Assembly (NCBI RefSeq): GCF_004570325.1
Contig: NZ_SPQO01000001.1
Span: 186,001 to 250,000 of the forward strand
Source: Mycobacterium sp. PS03-16
Lineage (GTDB): Bacteria > Actinomycetota > Actinomycetes > Mycobacteriales > Mycobacteriaceae
Reading direction: 5' to 3'
DNA: 64,000 bases
In this document: piece after piece, positions 49,248-59,210 of the stretch
How positions within the stretch are numbered: the stretch's first letter is position 1
Layout: each line of letters starts with the position of its first letter
Notes under the pieces: generated by a model
What the model was told of the DNA's origin: nothing
What the model saw: only the letters and a program-made list of their open reading frames with translations
Databases searched by the model: none
Translations under genes and position numbers: made by a program

Positions 49248-52200
49248 TCAGCTGATCAGCATCAGCAGATCGCCGCCCTCCACGTGGGAGACACCGGGAA
49301 CCGCGATCCGTTCGACCGTGCCGGCGTGGGGCGCGGTGATGGCGGCTTCCATCTTCATGGCTTCGATGGTGGCGACCGTCTGGCCGGCGCGCACCTCGGC
49401 GCCCACCGCCACCCCGACGGTGACGACACCGGCGTACGGCGCGGCGATGTGGTCGGGGTTGGTGCGGTCGGCCTTCTCCAAGGGGGGGGCGACGCTGTCG
49501 ATGCTGCGGTCGCGCACCAGGACCGGGCGCAGCTGGCCGTTGAGGATGCACAGCACCGTGCGCATCCCGTGTTCGTCGGGATCGGAGATCGCCTCGAGCC
49601 CGATCAGCAACTGCACGCCGCGTTCGAGTTCGACCCGGTGTTCCTCACCGTGCCGCAGACCGTAGAAGAACTGGTTGGCGCTCAGCCCCGAGGTGTCACC
49701 GAACTCCTCGCGGTGCGCCGCGAATTCCGCTGCCGGACCCGGGAACAGGAGCCGGTTGAGGGTGTCGCGCCGGGCCTGCCCCGGGTGCCGCAGCGCCTCA
49801 TCGTCTTCGGGTGCCAGCGGCTCCTCGGCCCGGGCGGCTCCCCGCCCGGCGAGCGCCTTGGTGCGCAGCGGTTCGGGCCAACCGCCGGGCGGGTCACCGA
49901 GCTCGCCGCGCAGGAAACCGATGACACTGTCGGGGATGTCGTGCCGCGCCGGATCGGCGGCGAAATCGTCCGCCGACACCCCGGCGCCGACCAGTGCCAG
50001 GGCCAGATCTCCCACCACCTTGCTCGACGGGGTGACCTTCACCAGTCTGCCGAGGATGCGATCGGCGGCGGCGTAGGTGGATTCGATCTGTTCGAACCTG
50101 TCGCCCAGACCCAGGGCGGCGGCCTGCTGTCGCAGGTTCGACAGCTGGCCGCCGGGAATCTCGTGGGTGTACACCCGTCCCGTCGGAGCGGGCAGCCCGG
50201 ACTCGAACGGTGCGTAGCTCTTTCGCAGCGCTTCCCAGTACGGTTCCAGCTCGCACACCGCCTCCAGGCTGAGTCCCGTGTCGAACGGCGTATGGGCCGT
50301 CGCGGCCACGATCGAGGACAACGCAGGTTGGCTGGTGGTACCGGCCAGCGGCGCGGCGGCGCCGTCCACCGCGTTCGCCCCGGCCTGCCATGCCGCCAGG
50401 TAGGTCGCCAGCTGTCCACCGGGGGTGTCGTGGGTGTGGATGTGCAGGGGCAGGTCGAACCGCGACCGCAGGGCGGTCACCAGGGTGGCGGCAGCCGGCG
50501 GCCGCAGTAGGCCGGCCATGTCCTTGATGGCGAGCACGTGGGCGCCCGCGTCGACGATCTGCTCGGCCAGCTTGAGGTAGTAGTCGAGGGTGTAGAGGTT
50601 CTCGTCGGGATCGGAGAGATCACCGGTGTAGGACATGGCGACCTCGGCGACCGCGGTACCCGTGTCCAGCACCGCGTCGATCGCCGGGCGCATGTTCTCG
50701 ACGTTGTTCAGCGCATCGAAGATCCGGAAGATGTCGATGCCCGTCGCGGCGGCCTCGGCCACGAACGCCTGGGCCACGCGCGGCGGGAAGGACGTGTAGC
50801 CGACGGTGTTGCGGCCACGCAGCAGCATCTGCAGGCAGATGTTCGGCATCGCCTCCCGCAACGCGGCGAGACGCTCCCACGGATCTTCTTTGAGGAACCG
50901 CAGCGCGACGTCGTAGGTGGCGCCGCCCCAGCACTCCACCGACAGCAGCTGCGGCGTCAGTCGCGCCACATGCGGGGCGACCGCCAACAGGCCCGACGTG
51001 CGCACCCGGGTGGCCAGCAGCGACTGGTGCGCGTCTCGGAACGTCGTGTCGGTCACCGCGAGCGACGGCGATTCCCGCAGCCATCGCGCGAAGCCGGCGG
51101 GGCCCAGGTCGGTCAGGCGTTGCTTGCTTCCCGCAGGCGGCGGCGCGTCGAGGTCGATCGGGGGCAGTTTGTCGTGCGGGTACACCGTTGTGGGGCGCGG
51201 GCCGTGGGGCTGGTTGACCGTCACATCGGCGAGGTAGTTCAGGATCCGGGTGCCCCGGTCGGCATGGGTGCGCGCGGTGAGCAGTTCCGGCCGCTCGTCG
51301 ATGAACGAGGTGGTGACACGTCCGGCGGCGAAGTCGGCGTCGTCGAGGACGGCCTGCAGGAACGGGATGTTCGTCGACACACCGCGGATCCGGAATTCGG
51401 CCAGCGCGCGCCGGGATCGGGACAGCGCGGCAGCGAAATCGCCGCCGCGGCACGTCAATTTGACCAGCATCGAATCGAAGTGCCCGGCGATCTCCGCACC
51501 GATGTGGGTGCCGCCGTCCAGGCGGATGCCCGCCCCTCCCGGCGACCGGTACCCGGTGATCCGGCCGGTGTCGGGCTGGAACCCGTCGGCGGGGTTCTCG
51601 GTGGTGATACGGCACTGCACGGCGGCGCCGCGGATCGTCAGCGTGTCCTGGTGCAGGCCGATGTCGGGCAGGGTCTGCCCGGATGCGAGACGGAGTTGTG
51701 CTGCGACCAGGTCGACGTCGGTGATCTCCTCGGTCACCGTGTGTTCGACCTGGATCCGCGGATTGCACTCGATGAAGACGTACTCGCCGGACCCGTCGAG
51801 GAGGAACTCCACGGTGCCCGCGCCGGTGTACCCGATGTGACGCGCGAAAGCGACCGCATCCGAACAGATCCGCTGCCGGAGGTCGTCGTCGAGGTTCGGC
51901 GCCGGCGCCATCTCGATGACCTTCTGGTGGCGGCGCTGCACGCTGCAGTCCCGTTCGAACAGGTGCACCACGTCGCCGTGGGAATCGGCGAGGATCTGCA
52001 CTTCGATGTGGCGGGGGTGGACCACCGCCTCTTCCAGGTAGACGCGGGGATCACCGAAGGCGGAGTCCGCTTCACGCGAGGCCGTTTCGACCGCCTCACG
52101 CAGCCCGGTGAGGTCGGCGACCCGCCGCATACCCCGGCCGCCACCGCCGGAGACCGCTTTGACGAACAGGGGGAGTCGCATGGTTTCGCCGGCGGCGACC

Positions 52201-52631
52201 ACCTCGTCGGCCGACGCCGACGGCGCCGACGACGCCAGCACGGGTAACCCCGCCTCGCGGGCGGCGGCGATCGCCCGCGCCTTGTTCCCGGTCAGGTCGA
52301 GCACCGAGGGGCTCGGCCCGATGAACGTGATCCCCGCCCCCGCACACGCCGACGCCAATCGCGAACTCTCCGAGAGAAATCCGTACCCCGGATACACCGC
52401 GTCGGCGCCGGCGTCGCGGGCCACGCGGATGATCTCGTCCACGGACAGATATGCCCGGACCGGATGGCCGATCTCACCGATCTGATAAGACTCGTCGGCC
52501 TTGAGCCGGTGCAGCGAATTGCGGTCCTCGAACGCGTACACCGCGACCGTGTCGATCCCCAGCTCGAACGCGGCGCGAAACGCCCGGATCGCGATTTCGC
52601 CGCGGTTGGCGACCAACAGTTTCGACAGCAT
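49248..52631 (-). CDS. pyc: Pyruvate carboxylase
   Basis: A 1127-aa protein, full length for the family. The biotin carboxylase domain (KLLVANRGEIAIRAFRAAFELG; GGGGRGMRRV; VFIECNPRIQVEHTVTEEI) spans about 1-450. The carboxyltransferase domain (TDTTFRDAHQSLLATRVRT; IKDMAGLLRP; HTHDTPGG) spans 530-800. The biotin carboxyl carrier part ends with IEAMKMEAAITAPHAG. It makes oxaloacetate from pyruvate. The ATG at 52631 follows the XdhC stop by 30 nt in the same direction. This placement suggests it is expressed with the catabolic operon. Confidence 0.92.
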   Translation of the reverse strand: MLSKLLVANRGEIAIRAFRAAFELGIDTVAVYAFEDRNSLHRLKADESYQIGEIGHPVRAYLSVDEIIRVARDAGADAVYPGYGFLSESSRLASACAGAGITFIGPSPSVLDLTGNKARAIAAAREAGLPVLASSAPSASADEVVAAGETMRLPLFVKAVSGGGGRGMRRVADLTGLREAVETASREADSAFGDPRVYLEEAVVHPRHIEVQILADSHGDVVHLFERDCSVQRRHQKVIEMAPAPNLDDDLRQRICSDAVAFARHIGYTGAGTVEFLLDGSGEYVFIECNPRIQVEHTVTEEITDVDLVAAQLRLASGQTLPDIGLHQDTLTIRGAAVQCRITTENPADGFQPDTGRITGYRSPGGAGIRLDGGTHIGAEIAGHFDSMLVKLTCRGGDFAAALSRSRRALAEFRIRGVSTNIPFLQAVLDDADFAAGRVTTSFIDERPELLTARTHADRGTRILNYLADVTVNQPHGPRPTTVYPHDKLPPIDLDAPPPAGSKQRLTDLGPAGFARWLRESPSLAVTDTTFRDAHQSLLATRVRTSGLLAVAPHVARLTPQLLSVECWGGATYDVALRFLKEDPWERLAALREAMPNICLQMLLRGRNTVGYTSFPPRVAQAFVAEAAATGIDIFRIFDALNNVENMRPAIDAVLDTGTAVAEVAMSYTGDLSDPDENLYTLDYYLKLAEQIVDAGAHVLAIKDMAGLLRPPAAATLVTALRSRFDLPLHIHTHDTPGGQLATYLAAWQAGANAVDGAAAPLAGTTSQPALSSIVAATAHTPFDTGLSLEAVCELEPYWEALRKSYAPFESGLPAPTGRVYTHEIPGGQLSNLRQQAAALGLGDRFEQIESTYAAADRILGRLVKVTPSSKVVGDLALALVGAGVSADDFAADPARHDIPDSVIGFLRGELGDPPGGWPEPLRTKALAGRGAARAEEPLAPEDDEALRHPGQARRDTLNRLLFPGPAAEFAAHREEFGDTSGLSANQFFYGLRHGEEHRVELERGVQLLIGLEAISDPDEHGMRTVLCILNGQLRPVLVRDRSIDSVAPPLEKADRTNPDHIAAPYAGVVTVGVAVGAEVRAGQTVATIEAMKMEAAITAPHAGTVERIAVPGVSHVEGGDLLMLIS

Positions 52632-52661
52632 TCGTGCCTCTCCGATCACTCTTGGCGGCGT

Positions 52662-53822
52662 CTACCGCAGCGCAGCCGACGTCTGGGCGGCCGATTCGTG
52701 GATCGGTCCCGTGATGTCCTTCAGATGGCGGCCGCTGCCGCCCCACCGCCTGGCGATGATCTCGGCGACGATGGACACCGCGGTCTCCTCGGGAGTGCGG
52801 GCGCCGAGATCCAGCCCGATGGGGCTGTGCAACCGGTCGAGCTCGTCGTCGGTGAGGCCCTCGTCGCGCAGCCGCTCCAGGCGCTGATGATGCGTCCGCC
52901 GCGATCCCATGGCGCCGACGTAGGCGATGTCGGGGATCCGCAACGCCAGCTGCAGCAGCGGCACGTCGAACTTGGGGTCGTGGGTCAGCACGGTCACCAC
53001 CGTGCGGGCGTCGATCCTGCCGGCCTGGTTCTGGTCGCGCAGGTAGCGGTGCGGCCAGTCGACCACCACCTCGTCGGCGTCCGGGAATCGCGCCCGGGTG
53101 GCGAACACCGGTCGCGCATCGCACACGGTCACGTGGTAACCGAGGAACGCACCGGCCCGCGCGACCGCGGCGGCGAAGTCGATGGCGCCGAACACCAGCA
53201 GGCGCGGCTTGGGCGCGAATGCCGACACGAACACCCGCATGCCCTCACCGCGCCGCTGGCCGTCGACGCCGTAGGTCAACGTCGCGCTGGTGCCCGCGAC
53301 CAGCAGGCCGAGGGCGTCGGCGCCGACCGCGTCGTCGGCGCGCGCGGAGCCGAGAGTACCCGTCACAACGGGAGATTCATCCCCATCGGGACGAACAAGC
53401 AGGCGCCGGCCGAGCCACGCGGGGTCGGGGTGCTCGATCACCGTGGCGATCGCGACCGGGCGGCCGTCCTCGATGTCGGCGGCGACCTCCGCCAGTTCCG
53501 GGAACGTGGTGCGGTCGACCTTCTCGACGTAGACGTCGAGGATGCCGCCGCAGGTGAGGCCCACGGCGAAGGCGTCGTCGTCGGAGACGCCGTAGCGCTG
53601 CAGCACCGGCCGCCCGGCGGCGACCACGGACTGCGCCAGGTCGTAGACCGCCCCCTCGACACAGCCTCCCGACACCGATCCGACGGCCCGACCGCCGGGG
53701 CCGACCAACATCGAGGCGCCCGGCGGGCGCGGCGCAGAGCGGAACGTCGCGACGACCGTCCCCACCCCGACGCTCTCACCCGCGCGCCACCAGCGGAGCA
53801 GCTCGGGCAGCACCTCACGCAT
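52662..53822 (-). CDS. XdhC/CoxI family molybdenum-enzyme maturation protein
   Basis: A 386-aa protein. The first part (SVGVGTVVATFRSAPRPPGA, SVSGGCVEGAVYDLA) is the XdhC/CoxI domain and the C-terminal part (LLVFGAIDFAAAVARAGAFLGYHV; YVGAMGSRRTH) is the Rossmann XdhC_C domain. XdhC binds molybdenum cofactor and helps place the sulphurated cofactor into xanthine-dehydrogenase-type enzymes. It serves the hydroxylase encoded upstream, 100 nt from the CoxG-like gene. Confidence 0.88.
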   Translation of the reverse strand: MREVLPELLRWWRAGESVGVGTVVATFRSAPRPPGASMLVGPGGRAVGSVSGGCVEGAVYDLAQSVVAAGRPVLQRYGVSDDDAFAVGLTCGGILDVYVEKVDRTTFPELAEVAADIEDGRPVAIATVIEHPDPAWLGRRLLVRPDGDESPVVTGTLGSARADDAVGADALGLLVAGTSATLTYGVDGQRRGEGMRVFVSAFAPKPRLLVFGAIDFAAAVARAGAFLGYHVTVCDARPVFATRARFPDADEVVVDWPHRYLRDQNQAGRIDARTVVTVLTHDPKFDVPLLQLALRIPDIAYVGAMGSRRTHHQRLERLRDEGLTDDELDRLHSPIGLDLGARTPEETAVSIVAEIIARRWGGSGRHLKDITGPIHESAAQTSAALR

Positions 53823-53922
53823 CGCTGGTCATCCGGCTCTCATTCCGTGGGGTCGAAGGCGTGCGGGCAGCGTCGAGCTGCGCCGGACGCGGTCGGCGCT
53901 CGGCGCGGGGGAGGGACGTCGG

Positions 53923-54594
53923 TCAGTTGGGGCGCACGCGGGCGGCCAGCCGTTCCAGGAAGCCGGCCAGGCGTTCGCGGGTGACTCCCCAGATCAGCGG
54001 CAGCACTTTGATCTCGCCACCGCCGGCGGTGGCGGCCGGACGCGGGCGTGGGGTGGCGCGGGGTGGCAGTTCGGTGGATGTCACCGCCGTGACGCGCGCG
54101 TGGCCGTTGCCGGCGGGGGCCCCGGTCGCCGGCGCGGCCGCCGACTGGCCGGGCTGCTCGATCCGGTCGGTGAGCTCGTCGGCGAATGCCGTGAACATCT
54201 GGTTCGACACGTCGCGGATCCCGCGGCCCAGCGAGGCGATGCGGCCGGTGAGGTCGATGTCGGAGACGACGTCGATGCGGCTGCCCGTGTCGACGGGTTC
54301 GATCTGCAGCGCCACCTGCGCGGCGACCGAACCGGATCCGCGCTTGTCCCGGCCGCTGGCGTTGAGCACCATCCGCCGCGACGACGCGTCGCGTTCGACG
54401 ATCGACGCCCGCCCGGCGTAGTTCATCTTCAGTGGGCCGATCGCCACCTTCAACACGCCTTCGTAGCGGTCGTCGCCGAGGTCGTCGACGAGTTCGGCGC
54501 CCGGCATGCATTCCACGACGGCCGCGGTGTCCTGCAGGAAGTCCCACACCTGATCGGGCGAGGACCGGACCTCGGTCTGGTGTTGGAGCTTCAT
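53923..54594 (-). CDS. CoxG/SRPBCC family protein
   Basis: A 223-aa protein. Residues 1-150 (KLQHQTEVRSSPDQVWDFLQ, CMPGAELV, MNYAGRASIVERD) match the CoxG subgroup of the SRPBCC fold. A proline-rich linker leads to a C-terminal segment (LPLIWGVTRERLAGFLERLA) that may attach it to the membrane. CoxG recruits molybdenum hydroxylases to the membrane in relatives. Its ATG overlaps the stop of the large hydroxylase subunit by 4 nt. Confidence 0.85.
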   Translation of the reverse strand: MKLQHQTEVRSSPDQVWDFLQDTAAVVECMPGAELVDDLGDDRYEGVLKVAIGPLKMNYAGRASIVERDASSRRMVLNASGRDKRGSGSVAAQVALQIEPVDTGSRIDVVSDIDLTGRIASLGRGIRDVSNQMFTAFADELTDRIEQPGQSAAAPATGAPAGNGHARVTAVTSTELPPRATPRPRPAATAGGGEIKVLPLIWGVTRERLAGFLERLAARVRPN

Positions 54595-56987
54595 GCGATC
54601 TGTCCCTTCGTGAGTTCCTGATGGCTGGGCTGGTCGAGCAGCGCCAACACCCGCTCGGCGGTGATGGGCAGCTGTTGCGGGCGGCGCCCGATGGCGTCCT
54701 CGACGGCGCTGGCGATGGTGGCCGCCGGCGGCCCGATGGGCGGTTCCCCGATTCCACGGGCGTTCAACGGTCCTCTGCCGGAGCCGCTTTCGACGATCGC
54801 CACGTCGATGTCGGGCAGATCCATCGAGGTGGGGATCAGGTAATCGGCGAACAGCGACGACAGCGGATGGCCTGCGTCGGTGACACAGTCCTCGGTCATC
54901 GCGTAGCCGATGCCCTGGGCGGCACCGCCGATGATCTGGCCGCGCACCCGCGTCGGGTTGATGGCGCGGCCGACGTCGTGGCAGGCGACGTACTTCAGCA
55001 GCCGGACGTCACCGGATTCCAGGTCGACCTCGACCTCGGCGGCGTGGGTGCCGAACGTGTAGTCCGGGTAGGTGTGCCCCTGGCCCTTCTGCGGATCGAA
55101 GCCGCCGGACCGGGCGCGCCACGTGTGCAGCACCGCGGTGTCCACCCGGGCTTCGTTCGCGGCGCGCACCAGTTCGGGCAGGCTCAGGCCGCGGGCGCCG
55201 TCCTCGGTGCGCACCATCCCGTCGACCCAGATCAACGCCTCCTCGGGGACGTTGAGCTCCTCGGCCGCAACGGGAGTCAGCTGGTCGCGCAGCGTGCGGG
55301 CCGCCCGCAGGATCGCGTTGCCGGACATGTACAGCTGCCGGGTGGCATAGGTGCCGCCGGCCGGCGGGGTCAGCGCGGTGTCGCCGATGTACACGCTGAT
55401 GTCGGAGAGCGCGACCCCGAGGATCTCGGAGGCGATCTGGCAGAGGCTGGCCGCCTGCCCGGCGCCGAGATCGGTGACACCGCTGCGGATCAGCAATGTG
55501 CCGTCGGCCTGCAGCGTGACCCAGGCCGCGGCGTGGTCGCGGAACCAGATCGAGCGACCGTAGGGCTGCATCCCGCACGCGAAACCCTGACCGACCACCT
55601 TGTGGGGGTCGCTCGGCGCGCTCGGCTCACCGAGCAGTTCCAGTGCCCGGTCGCGGGTCTCGCGCACGGCGACCGCGGTGGTGATCGGTTCGCCGCCGGC
55701 GAGCAGGTCACCGGTCTCGATGTAGTTGCGGTCGCGGACCTCTTCGCGGCTGAGGCCGAGTTCGCGGGCGAGCGCGTCCATCTGGGACTCGTAACCCAGC
55801 GTCACCTGCATGGCGCCGAACCCGCGGAACGCGCTCGTGGGGACGTTGTTGGTGAACACCGCCCGCGACCGGATCCGGACGACGGGGACCTTGTAGGGGC
55901 CGGGGGACAGGGCGGCCGCGGCGAACAATACCCGGGCACTCAGGCACGGGTAGGCCCCGGCGTCGCCGAGGACGTCGACGTCGACGGCAAGGATCTCACC
56001 CTGCCTCGTGGCCGCGGTGCGGTAGTGCATCGTGAACGGGTGGCGCTTGGAGCTGGCCATGATCGACTCCTGCCGCGACCAGACCATCCGCACCGGACGG
56101 CGGGTGCGCCAGACCAGCAGCGCCAGGTACGGCTCCACCGTCATGTCTTCCTTGCCGCCGAAGCCGCCACCCATGTAGGAGGCGATGTGGCGGACCTGGC
56201 TCTGCGGCAGCCCGAGGATGGAGGCGATCTCGACGGCGTGCTCGATGACCTGCGTCGAGATACGCAGAGTGACAACGTCGTTCTCGATCCACCCCACACC
56301 GGCCTCGGTCTCCAGGTAGGCGTGCTCGACGGGCTGGCTGCGGTAGGTGTGGTCGACGACGACATCGGCGGCGTCGAATGCGGCGTCGATGTCACCGCGG
56401 TCCAGATGCCAGTTGACCAGCACGTTGCCCTCGTCGTGCACCAGGGGCGCACCGTCGGCCAGGGCGTCCTGTGGGGTGAACACGCCGGGCAGCGGTTCGT
56501 ACTCGACCTCGACGAGATCGGCGGCCTCCGCCGCGGTCTCGGGATCGACGGCGGCCACCACCGCGATCGGCTCACCGACGTAGCGCACCCGGTCGGCGGC
56601 CAGCACGGGTTGTTCGACGGTCAGCTCACCCAGGCCGCCGCTGGCGTGCTCGACGACGGCGTTGTGCGGCACGTCGGCCGCGGTGAGCACCGCCTCGACA
56701 CCTTCGAGGCGCTCGGCGGCCGAGGTGTCGATCCGCACGATTCTCGCCGAGGCCATATCGGACCGGACGATCTTGCCGTGCAGCATGCCCGGCAGGCTCC
56801 AGTCCGCGGCGTAGAGCAGGGTGCCGCGGACCTTGTTGATGAAGTCGTGATGGGCGGGCGACTGCCCGACGGTCCGGAAGTTGCGTTCCCGGTCCTGGGG
56901 GCCGGAGTCGGCGTCGGGATCGAAATCGGCCGGCGCCCGCGGCGGTTCGGTGGTGTCGGGCGTGGTTCCCGGTTCGACGGTCGTCAC
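54591..56987 (-). CDS. Molybdenum hydroxylase large subunit (xanthine dehydrogenase family)
   Basis: A 798-aa molybdopterin-binding subunit, starting at the GTG that overlaps the previous stop (GTGA). Motifs: GGGFGGKED, NVPTSAFRGFGAMQ, GAGQAASLCQIASEIL, and GIGEPPIGPPAATIASAVEDA with the catalytic glutamate. It lacks the AYRCSFR loop of form I CO dehydrogenase, so it is a xanthine-dehydrogenase-like hydroxylase. With the FAD and 2Fe-2S subunits it inserts oxygen from water next to a ring nitrogen or oxidises an aldehyde. The substrate is unknown. Confidence 0.88.
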   Translation of the reverse strand: MTTVEPGTTPDTTEPPRAPADFDPDADSGPQDRERNFRTVGQSPAHHDFINKVRGTLLYAADWSLPGMLHGKIVRSDMASARIVRIDTSAAERLEGVEAVLTAADVPHNAVVEHASGGLGELTVEQPVLAADRVRYVGEPIAVVAAVDPETAAEAADLVEVEYEPLPGVFTPQDALADGAPLVHDEGNVLVNWHLDRGDIDAAFDAADVVVDHTYRSQPVEHAYLETEAGVGWIENDVVTLRISTQVIEHAVEIASILGLPQSQVRHIASYMGGGFGGKEDMTVEPYLALLVWRTRRPVRMVWSRQESIMASSKRHPFTMHYRTAATRQGEILAVDVDVLGDAGAYPCLSARVLFAAAALSPGPYKVPVVRIRSRAVFTNNVPTSAFRGFGAMQVTLGYESQMDALARELGLSREEVRDRNYIETGDLLAGGEPITTAVAVRETRDRALELLGEPSAPSDPHKVVGQGFACGMQPYGRSIWFRDHAAAWVTLQADGTLLIRSGVTDLGAGQAASLCQIASEILGVALSDISVYIGDTALTPPAGGTYATRQLYMSGNAILRAARTLRDQLTPVAAEELNVPEEALIWVDGMVRTEDGARGLSLPELVRAANEARVDTAVLHTWRARSGGFDPQKGQGHTYPDYTFGTHAAEVEVDLESGDVRLLKYVACHDVGRAINPTRVRGQIIGGAAQGIGYAMTEDCVTDAGHPLSSLFADYLIPTSMDLPDIDVAIVESGSGRGPLNARGIGEPPIGPPAATIASAVEDAIGRRPQQLPITAERVLALLDQPSHQELTKGQIA

Positions 56988-57487
56988 TGAGCACCTTCCT
57001 TCTCCGGCGATGGTTGTGCCGACCCGTGCAGGTAGTCCTCCACCGCGTCGACGATGGCCTGGTAGCCCGTGCAGCGGCACAGATTGCCGACCAATTCGTG
57101 CCGGATCTCCTCACGGGAGGCGTCGGGATTGCGTTCGGCGAGCGTGGCCGCGGTGAGCAGCATTCCCGGAGTGCAGAATCCGCACTGGGAGGCGCCGCGC
57201 TCGAGGAAGCACTTCTGCAACGGGTGGGCCTCCTCCTGGGGGTCCGACCAGCCGCGCAGCGTGACGATGTCGTGGCCTTCGGCCTGGACGGCGTAGACGG
57301 TGCAGGCGCTGACCGGATCGTCGTCCATCAACACGGTGCACGTGCCGCACACGCCTTCCGCACAGCCGTACCGCACGTCGGGCATGCCGAGGTCGTCGTG
57401 CAGCACATCGAGCAGGGTGCGGTCGTTGCGCACCCACACCTCGTGTTCGCGGCCGTTGACCCGAAGCAGTACCTGGGTCCGGATCAT
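56984..57487 (-). CDS. Molybdenum hydroxylase [2Fe-2S] subunit
   Basis: A 167-aa protein with both iron-sulphur motifs: YGCAEGVCGTCTVLMDDDPV (plant-type ferredoxin cluster) and CGFCTPGML with NLCRCTGYQAIVDAV (second cluster). It carries electrons from the molybdenum site to FAD. Its ATG overlaps the stop of the FAD subunit and its stop overlaps the next GTG. Confidence 0.9.
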   Translation of the reverse strand: MIRTQVLLRVNGREHEVWVRNDRTLLDVLHDDLGMPDVRYGCAEGVCGTCTVLMDDDPVSACTVYAVQAEGHDIVTLRGWSDPQEEAHPLQKCFLERGASQCGFCTPGMLLTAATLAERNPDASREEIRHELVGNLCRCTGYQAIVDAVEDYLHGSAQPSPEKEGAQ

Positions 57488-58383
57488 GCGGCACCTCCCT
57501 GTTCGGTGAGGACCTGCTGCAGCAGGCGGCGGGTGTGGATTGCGACGAGACGGCGCCGATACTCGGCGGTGCCGTGCAGATCGCTGTCGGGGTCCAGGGA
57601 GTCGGCGATCGCCTGGGCGCTCTCCCGGGCGCGGTCCGGGTTGCCGGGGTCGGCGAGCGCCGGGGCGAGCATCGCCGGGTCGACGAGCACCGGCCGGTCG
57701 GCGACGCCGCCGAGCACGACCCGCACCCCCTCGTCCCCGGGACGCGCCATGACGGCGACACTGACCGTGGCGAAATCCGAATAGCGCCGCGCCACTTCGT
57801 GGAACGCCCACCGCGCGGTGCCGCCGACGGGGATGCGCCCGCCGATCACGACCTCGTTGGGTTCGGTCGCGGTGGTCAGATAGGTGATGAAGAAGGAGTC
57901 GGCGGGCACAGACCGGACCCCCGCCGGGCCCTGCACGAGGACCTCGCCGCCCATGGCCATGACGGCCGCGGCGATCTCGGCCGTCGGGTCCGCGTGCGAC
58001 AGCGTCCCACCGAAGGTGCCGCGGTTGCGGACCCGCACGTTGCCGATGAACGGCATGACGTGGGCCAGCAGCGGTGCGTGGGTGCGCACCACCTCAGACG
58101 TCATCAGCGTGCGGTGACGGGTGTTCGCGTCGAGGACGAGGTGACCGTCCTCCACGCGCGGGTCGGCGGCCGCGATGGGATTGATGTCGATCAGTGCGGC
58201 GGGGAAGGCCAACCGCAGGTTGAGCATCGGGATCAGGCTCTGCCCGCCCGCGAGGATCTTCGCCTCACCGTCCCAGAGCTCGAGGAGTTCGACGGCCTCG
58301 GACCATGATTCGGCCCGCTGGTACTCGAAGCAGGTGGCCGCGGTGCGGCCCGGCGGTGTCGGCAGCGTCTCCTGCACGGTCAA
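57484..58383 (-). CDS. Molybdenum hydroxylase FAD-binding subunit
   Basis: A 299-aa protein of the CoxM/XdhB type. FAD-binding motifs are AGGQSLIPMLNLRLAFP (near 40) and RNRGTFGGTLSHADPTAE (near 115). It passes electrons to the final acceptor. It overlaps the CoA-transferase beta-subunit stop by 4 nt (ATGA). Confidence 0.9.
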   Translation of the reverse strand: MTVQETLPTPPGRTAATCFEYQRAESWSEAVELLELWDGEAKILAGGQSLIPMLNLRLAFPAALIDINPIAAADPRVEDGHLVLDANTRHRTLMTSEVVRTHAPLLAHVMPFIGNVRVRNRGTFGGTLSHADPTAEIAAAVMAMGGEVLVQGPAGVRSVPADSFFITYLTTATEPNEVVIGGRIPVGGTARWAFHEVARRYSDFATVSVAVMARPGDEGVRVVLGGVADRPVLVDPAMLAPALADPGNPDRARESAQAIADSLDPDSDLHGTAEYRRRLVAIHTRRLLQQVLTEQGGAA

Positions 58384-59210
58384 CTCGTTACCTCCCTCTC
58401 TGGTGTCCCGCCGTCGACGAGGTACCGCAGCACCTGCAGTTCCTCGGTCTCGACCGCAGGCAGTTCGTAGGTGTCGTCAGCGACGAGCACCTCGAACCCG
58501 GTCGCGTCCTGGACCTGGTCGACGGTGACCCCGGCCTGCAGGGCCCGGATCCTCATCCGGTGCGAGTCCGGGGCGAAGTCGAGCAGCGCGAGATCGGTGA
58601 CCACCCAGGCGGGCCCGCCGTAGATGAGTCCGCTGTCGCGGCGGCTGGTGCCGCCGCTGAGAAACCCTGGGCTGGTGACGAAGTCGACCTTCTCGACGAA
58701 GCGGCGCGGCTCGTGCTGGGTGACCACGACCACCTGGTTGCACATCGAGGCGATGTCGTTGGCGCCGCCGGGGCCCGGGAGGCGCACCGACGGGTGTCGC
58801 GGGTCACCGACGATGCTGGTGTTGACGTTGCCGTACTGGTCGATCTGGGCGACCCCGATGAAGCCGTAGTCGAAGAACCCGCGCTGGGCCATCAGGAAGA
58901 TGTCGGTGGCGCTGGTCAGCATCTGGGCGCCGACGGCCGCGCGGACCTCGTTGGTCGACGCCGGCAGGTGGCCGGGGCGCAGTTCGATGCCGATCATCCC
59001 GCCTTCGAGGAGCACGGTCAGGTTCGGCGCCTGGCGGCGCTTGGCGATCGCCGCGGCCACCAGGGGTTGCCCGATGCCGGCGAACAGCACCTTGCCGTCC
59101 TCGAGCAGCCGGCTGGCGGCGATCGTCATGATCTCGTCGGGCCGGGCGTCGGGATGCTGTTGCCCGCGCGGCATGTCGAGCCCGACGGCGCGGGTGAGGG
59201 AGTCGGTCAT
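58380..59210 (-). CDS. CoA-transferase subunit B family (IpdB/glutaconate type)
   Basis: A 276-aa protein resembling the second subunit of heterodimeric CoA-transferases (GQPLVAAAIAKRRQAPNLTV, LLEGGMIGIE, QRGFFDYGFIGVAQID, GGANDIASMCNQVVVV). Relatives include IpdB, which with IpdA acts as a ring-opening hydrolase in steroid degradation, so hydrolase activity is possible. Its ATG overlaps the stop of subunit A by 4 nt. Confidence 0.82.
   Translation of the reverse strand: MTDSLTRAVGLDMPRGQQHPDARPDEIMTIAASRLLEDGKVLFAGIGQPLVAAAIAKRRQAPNLTVLLEGGMIGIELRPGHLPASTNEVRAAVGAQMLTSATDIFLMAQRGFFDYGFIGVAQIDQYGNVNTSIVGDPRHPSVRLPGPGGANDIASMCNQVVVVTQHEPRRFVEKVDFVTSPGFLSGGTSRRDSGLIYGGPAWVVTDLALLDFAPDSHRMRIRALQAGVTVDQVQDATGFEVLVADDTYELPAVETEELQVLRYLVDGGTPEREVTS

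Noticed and set aside
49480..49488. A run of G residues inside pyc
   Set aside because: It could favour slippage, but the reading frame is intact and such runs are common in high-GC genes.
54432..56990. An 852-codon plus-strand frame
   Set aside because: It is the complement of the molybdenum hydroxylase large subunit and CoxG genes.
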